Shown: in pieces, positions 4,921-7,076 of the stretch
How positions within the stretch are numbered: the stretch's first letter is position 1
Layout of the letters: each line of letters starts with the position of its first letter
Program-made: the position numbers and the translations under genes
The notes under the pieces: generated by a model
The model's database searches: none
What the model was told of the DNA's origin: nothing
What the model saw: only the letters and a program-made list of their open reading frames with translations
From: Pseudomonadota bacterium
GTDB lineage: Bacteria > Pseudomonadota > Gammaproteobacteria > Steroidobacterales > Woeseiaceae
Assembly (NCBI GenBank): GCA_022565135.1
Contig: JADFKA010000090.1
Location: 1-7,076 of the forward strand
DNA: 7,076 nt
Reading direction: 5' to 3'

Positions 4921-6078
4921 ATGTTCGATTTTGATTTTGGGCTCGGCGAGGACATTGACCTCTTACGCGAGACAGTGCGTGCGTTCGCAACCGACAGGAT
5001 TGCACCTCGCGCGGCCGCTATCGATGCGAGCAATGATTTCCCTCTCGATCTGTGGCCGCAGCTCGGCGAGCTAGGTCTTCTCGGAATAACGGTAGACGAG
5101 GAGTTTGGCGGTTCAGGCCTGGGCTATCTGGCCCATGTAGTCACGATGGAAGAAATCAGCCGTGCGTCCGCATCGGTCGGTCTTTCCTATGGCGCGCACT
5201 CGAATCTGTGCGTCAATCAACTCAAACGTTGGGGCGACGACGCGCAAAAGGGCCGGTTCCTTCCCAGATTAATTTCGGGCGAGCATCTCGGCGCATTGGC
5301 TATGAGCGAGGCCAGTGCGGGTTCCGATGTCATGGGCATGCGCGCAACCGCTGTTCGCGATGGCGACGACTATGTTCTGAATGGATCCAAAATGTGGATC
5401 ACTAATGCGCCGCTGGCCGATGTGCTGATCATTTACGCCGTTACCGATCCCGATGCGGGCAGTGCCCGGCTCAGCGCATTTATCGTTGAGCGTGGTACGC
5501 CTGGGTTGTCTACCCCAAAAAAGCTGGACAAATTGGGCATGCGCGGCTCGGACACGAGCGAGGTATTGCTCGAGAACTGTCGGGTGCCCGCTGCCAATCG
5601 TCTGGCCGATGAGGGCAAGGGTGCAAGTATTCTCATGAGCGGCCTGGACTACGAAAGAGTGGTGCTGGCGGGAGGCCCGCTGGGTATCATGCGCGCGTGC
5701 ATGGACGTCGTCATGCCCTATGTCCACGATCGCAAACAATTCGGCCGTCCTATCGGTGAATTTCAGCTCATGCAAGGCAAGCTTGCAGACATGTATACAT
5801 CGATGAACAGTTGTCGTGCCTATGTCTATGCGGTAGCAAAGGCCTGTGATCGCGAGCAGACTACCCGCTTCGATGCGGCCGGCTGTATTCTGGTCGCAGC
5901 AGAAAAAGCCACGTGGATGGCAAGCGAAGCGATCCAGGCGCTTGGTGCCAATGGATATACCAACGAATACCCGGCGGGGAGACTGATGCGGGATGCGAAA
6001 CTCTATGAGATCGGTGCGGGCACCAGCGAGATCAGGCGTATGTTGATCGGCCGCGAGTTGTTTAATGCCAATAATTGA
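4921..6078 (+). CDS. liuA: Isovaleryl-CoA dehydrogenase (leucine degradation)
   Basis: This FAD-dependent acyl-CoA dehydrogenase is 385 residues and full length. It is predicted to oxidise isovaleryl-CoA to 3-methylcrotonyl-CoA and pass electrons to ETF. The order is an N-terminal helical domain from FGLGEDIDLLRETVRAF, signature 1 AMSEASAGSD (127-136), the flavin-contacting KMWITNA (157-163), and a C-terminal domain ending LYEIGAGTSEIRRMLIGREL. The isovaleryl-CoA type is shown by SYGAHSNLCVNQL (89-101) and by Glu245 in GLDYERVVLAGGPLG, matching the catalytic Glu254 of human IVD. The site where MCAD carries its catalytic Glu376 is Ala366 here, as expected for IVD. One small oddity is GAN at 342-344, where relatives usually read GGN. 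The start at 4921 is chosen for its ribosome site. The stop overlaps the next gene by 14 bases, so the two are translationally coupled steps of one pathway. Also named ivd. Confidence 0.93.
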   Translation: MFDFDFGLGEDIDLLRETVRAFATDRIAPRAAAIDASNDFPLDLWPQLGELGLLGITVDEEFGGSGLGYLAHVVTMEEISRASASVGLSYGAHSNLCVNQLKRWGDDAQKGRFLPRLISGEHLGALAMSEASAGSDVMGMRATAVRDGDDYVLNGSKMWITNAPLADVLIIYAVTDPDAGSARLSAFIVERGTPGLSTPKKLDKLGMRGSDTSEVLLENCRVPAANRLADEGKGASILMSGLDYERVVLAGGPLGIMRACMDVVMPYVHDRKQFGRPIGEFQLMQGKLADMYTSMNSCRAYVYAVAKACDREQTTRFDAAGCILVAAEKATWMASEAIQALGANGYTNEYPAGRLMRDAKLYEIGAGTSEIRRMLIGRELFNANN

Positions 6079-7076
6079 GACCAAGGTCGATCGTGAGTCG
6101 GAAGAATTCGCGAACAACAAGGCCGCTAACGAGGTACTGGCACAGGCTCTCAGGGATGTGCAAGAAGAAGTGCTCAAGGGTGGCCCGGAGCGGTCACGAG
6201 AGCGACATCTGGCGCGTGGCAAACTACTGCCGCGTGACCGGATTAAGGTGTTGATCGACGACGATTCGCCATTTCTGGAATTAAGTCAGCTGGCGGCAAT
6301 GGGCGTTTATGATGACGATGTCCCTGCGGCGGGCATCATTACAGGGATCGGACGCGTCAATGATACCGAGTGCATGATCGTGGCGAACGACGCAACCGTC
6401 AAGGGTGGCACCTACTACCCGCTGACGGTAAAGAAACACCTTCGCGCGCAAGAAATCGCGGAGCAAAATCGCCTGCCTTGTATCTATCTCGTCGATTCGG
6501 GCGGGGCGTTTCTGCCACTTCAGGATGAGGTATTCCCGGACCGCGATCATTTCGGACGCATTTTCTTCAACCAGGCTCGACTGTCAGCGAAAGGCATACC
6601 GCAGATCGCCGCCGTCCTCGGCTCGTGTACGGCGGGCGGAGCGTATGTGCCAGCGATGTGTGATGAGGCCATTATCGTTCGCAACCAGGGTACGATTTTT
6701 CTCGGGGGCCCGCCGCTCGTCAAAGCAGCAACCGGCGAGATTGTCGATGCGGAGACTCTCGGCGGCGGCAGTGTCCACTCGCGCATATCGGGCGTCACCG
6801 ATCACCTTGCGGACGATGACGATCATGCTCTGATGATCGCGAGAGAAATTGTTGCCAATCTCAATATCTCGAAGACCAGCTGTTTGAAAATGCGAGATGC
6901 AGTTCCGCCCGCGTATCCGGCAGAAGATATCTACGGCATTGTGTCGCGAGAATACCGGTTTCCCTATGACGTTCGTGAGGTCATTGCCCGTATCGTCGAT
7001 GGTTCTGAGTTTCAGGAATTCAAGAAACTCTATGGAGCAACGCTCGTTTGCGGTTTTGCACATGTCAGCGGATACC
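6065..7076 (+). CDS. liuB: Methylcrotonyl-CoA carboxylase carboxyltransferase (beta) subunit, 5' part
   Basis: This frame starts at ATG 6065 inside the end of the dehydrogenase gene and stays open to the window edge: 337 codons of a protein normally about 535 residues long. The beta subunit transfers carboxyl from biotin to 3-methylcrotonyl-CoA, giving 3-methylglutaconyl-CoA, and works with a biotinylated alpha subunit that should lie downstream. The start MPIIETKVD, then RERHLARGKLLPRDRI (45-60), is typical. Crotonase-like active-site loops are SGGAFLP (145-151) and GSCTAGGAYVPAM (186-198). GTIFLGGPPLVKAATGE (209-225) and VFPDRDHFGRIFFNQA (156-171) are diagnostic of this carboxylase rather than propionyl- or acetyl-CoA carboxylase. 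Its overlap with isovaleryl-CoA dehydrogenase places it in the leucine-utilisation operon. Also named mccB. No defects are seen in the visible part. Confidence 0.93.
   Translation, partial: MPIIETKVDRESEEFANNKAANEVLAQALRDVQEEVLKGGPERSRERHLARGKLLPRDRIKVLIDDDSPFLELSQLAAMGVYDDDVPAAGIITGIGRVNDTECMIVANDATVKGGTYYPLTVKKHLRAQEIAEQNRLPCIYLVDSGGAFLPLQDEVFPDRDHFGRIFFNQARLSAKGIPQIAAVLGSCTAGGAYVPAMCDEAIIVRNQGTIFLGGPPLVKAATGEIVDAETLGGGSVHSRISGVTDHLADDDDHALMIAREIVANLNISKTSCLKMRDAVPPAYPAEDIYGIVSREYRFPYDVREVIARIVDGSEFQEFKKLYGATLVCGFAHVSGY

Noticed and set aside
5269..6222. 317-residue minus-strand open frame
   Set aside because: It is the antisense shadow of isovaleryl-CoA dehydrogenase and the start of the carboxylase gene, with no domain recognised.
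6584..7063. 159-residue minus-strand open frame
   Set aside because: It lies opposite the strongly conserved carboxyltransferase sequence, and no motif was seen.
1..7076. CRISPR array, transposon, tRNA or rRNA gene, toxin-antitoxin or defence cassette
   Set aside because: Reading both strands showed no regularly spaced repeats, transposase motifs, tRNA-like cloverleaf, rRNA core sequence or defence-type domains.

Overview
This window looks like a piece of a gammaproteobacterial chromosome. The evidence is moderate GC content, an AgmX/TonB-type envelope protein, a classical Tyr51 PII protein, and an isovaleryl-CoA dehydrogenase / methylcrotonyl-CoA carboxylase pair of the kind common in marine or soil Gammaproteobacteria (a Woeseia- or Steroidobacter-like lineage is a guess). 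Coding density is high and no gap exceeds about 160 bases. I see no tRNA, rRNA, CRISPR array, insertion sequence or phage gene.

Layout. (1) Bases 2-379 hold the C-terminal end of an AgmX/PglI-type TonB-like protein, followed by a terminator-like hairpin. (2) Bases 462-2469 hold a compact three-gene plus-strand unit: a D-2-hydroxyacid dehydrogenase with an N-terminal signal peptide, a hypoxanthine/uracil-DNA glycosylase-type protein that begins essentially at the dehydrogenase stop, and a small VOC (glyoxalase-fold) protein 16 bases further on. The dehydrogenase reading frame is split by an apparent -1 shift exactly at a run of eight A residues (616-623), which is an in-frame A_AAA_AAA slippery heptamer. 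(3) Convergent to this unit is a minus-strand PII nitrogen regulator (GlnK-like, 2466-2804). Its stop codon shares a CTAG palindrome with the stop of the VOC gene. (4) A roughly 130-base divergent intergenic region with an imperfect palindrome separates the PII gene from a membrane fatty acid desaturase (2936-3958). A LuxR-type HTH regulator with an unassigned sensor domain follows closely (3977-4771). (5) After a 149-base spacer, the leucine-degradation genes begin: isovaleryl-CoA dehydrogenase (4921-6078) overlaps by 14 bases the N-terminal 337 codons of the methylcrotonyl-CoA carboxylase beta subunit, which runs off the window end.

Functionally the best-defined module is leucine/isovalerate catabolism: isovaleryl-CoA to 3-methylcrotonyl-CoA by the dehydrogenase, then carboxylation to 3-methylglutaconyl-CoA. 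The desaturase and LuxR regulator may form a membrane-lipid unit. The dehydrogenase, glycosylase and VOC genes appear co-transcribed without an obvious shared pathway. The item most worth following up is the A8 slippery site, which could be programmed recoding, transcriptional slippage, a real frameshift mutation or a homopolymer sequencing error. I did not find strong evidence of a wholly new multi-gene system here.
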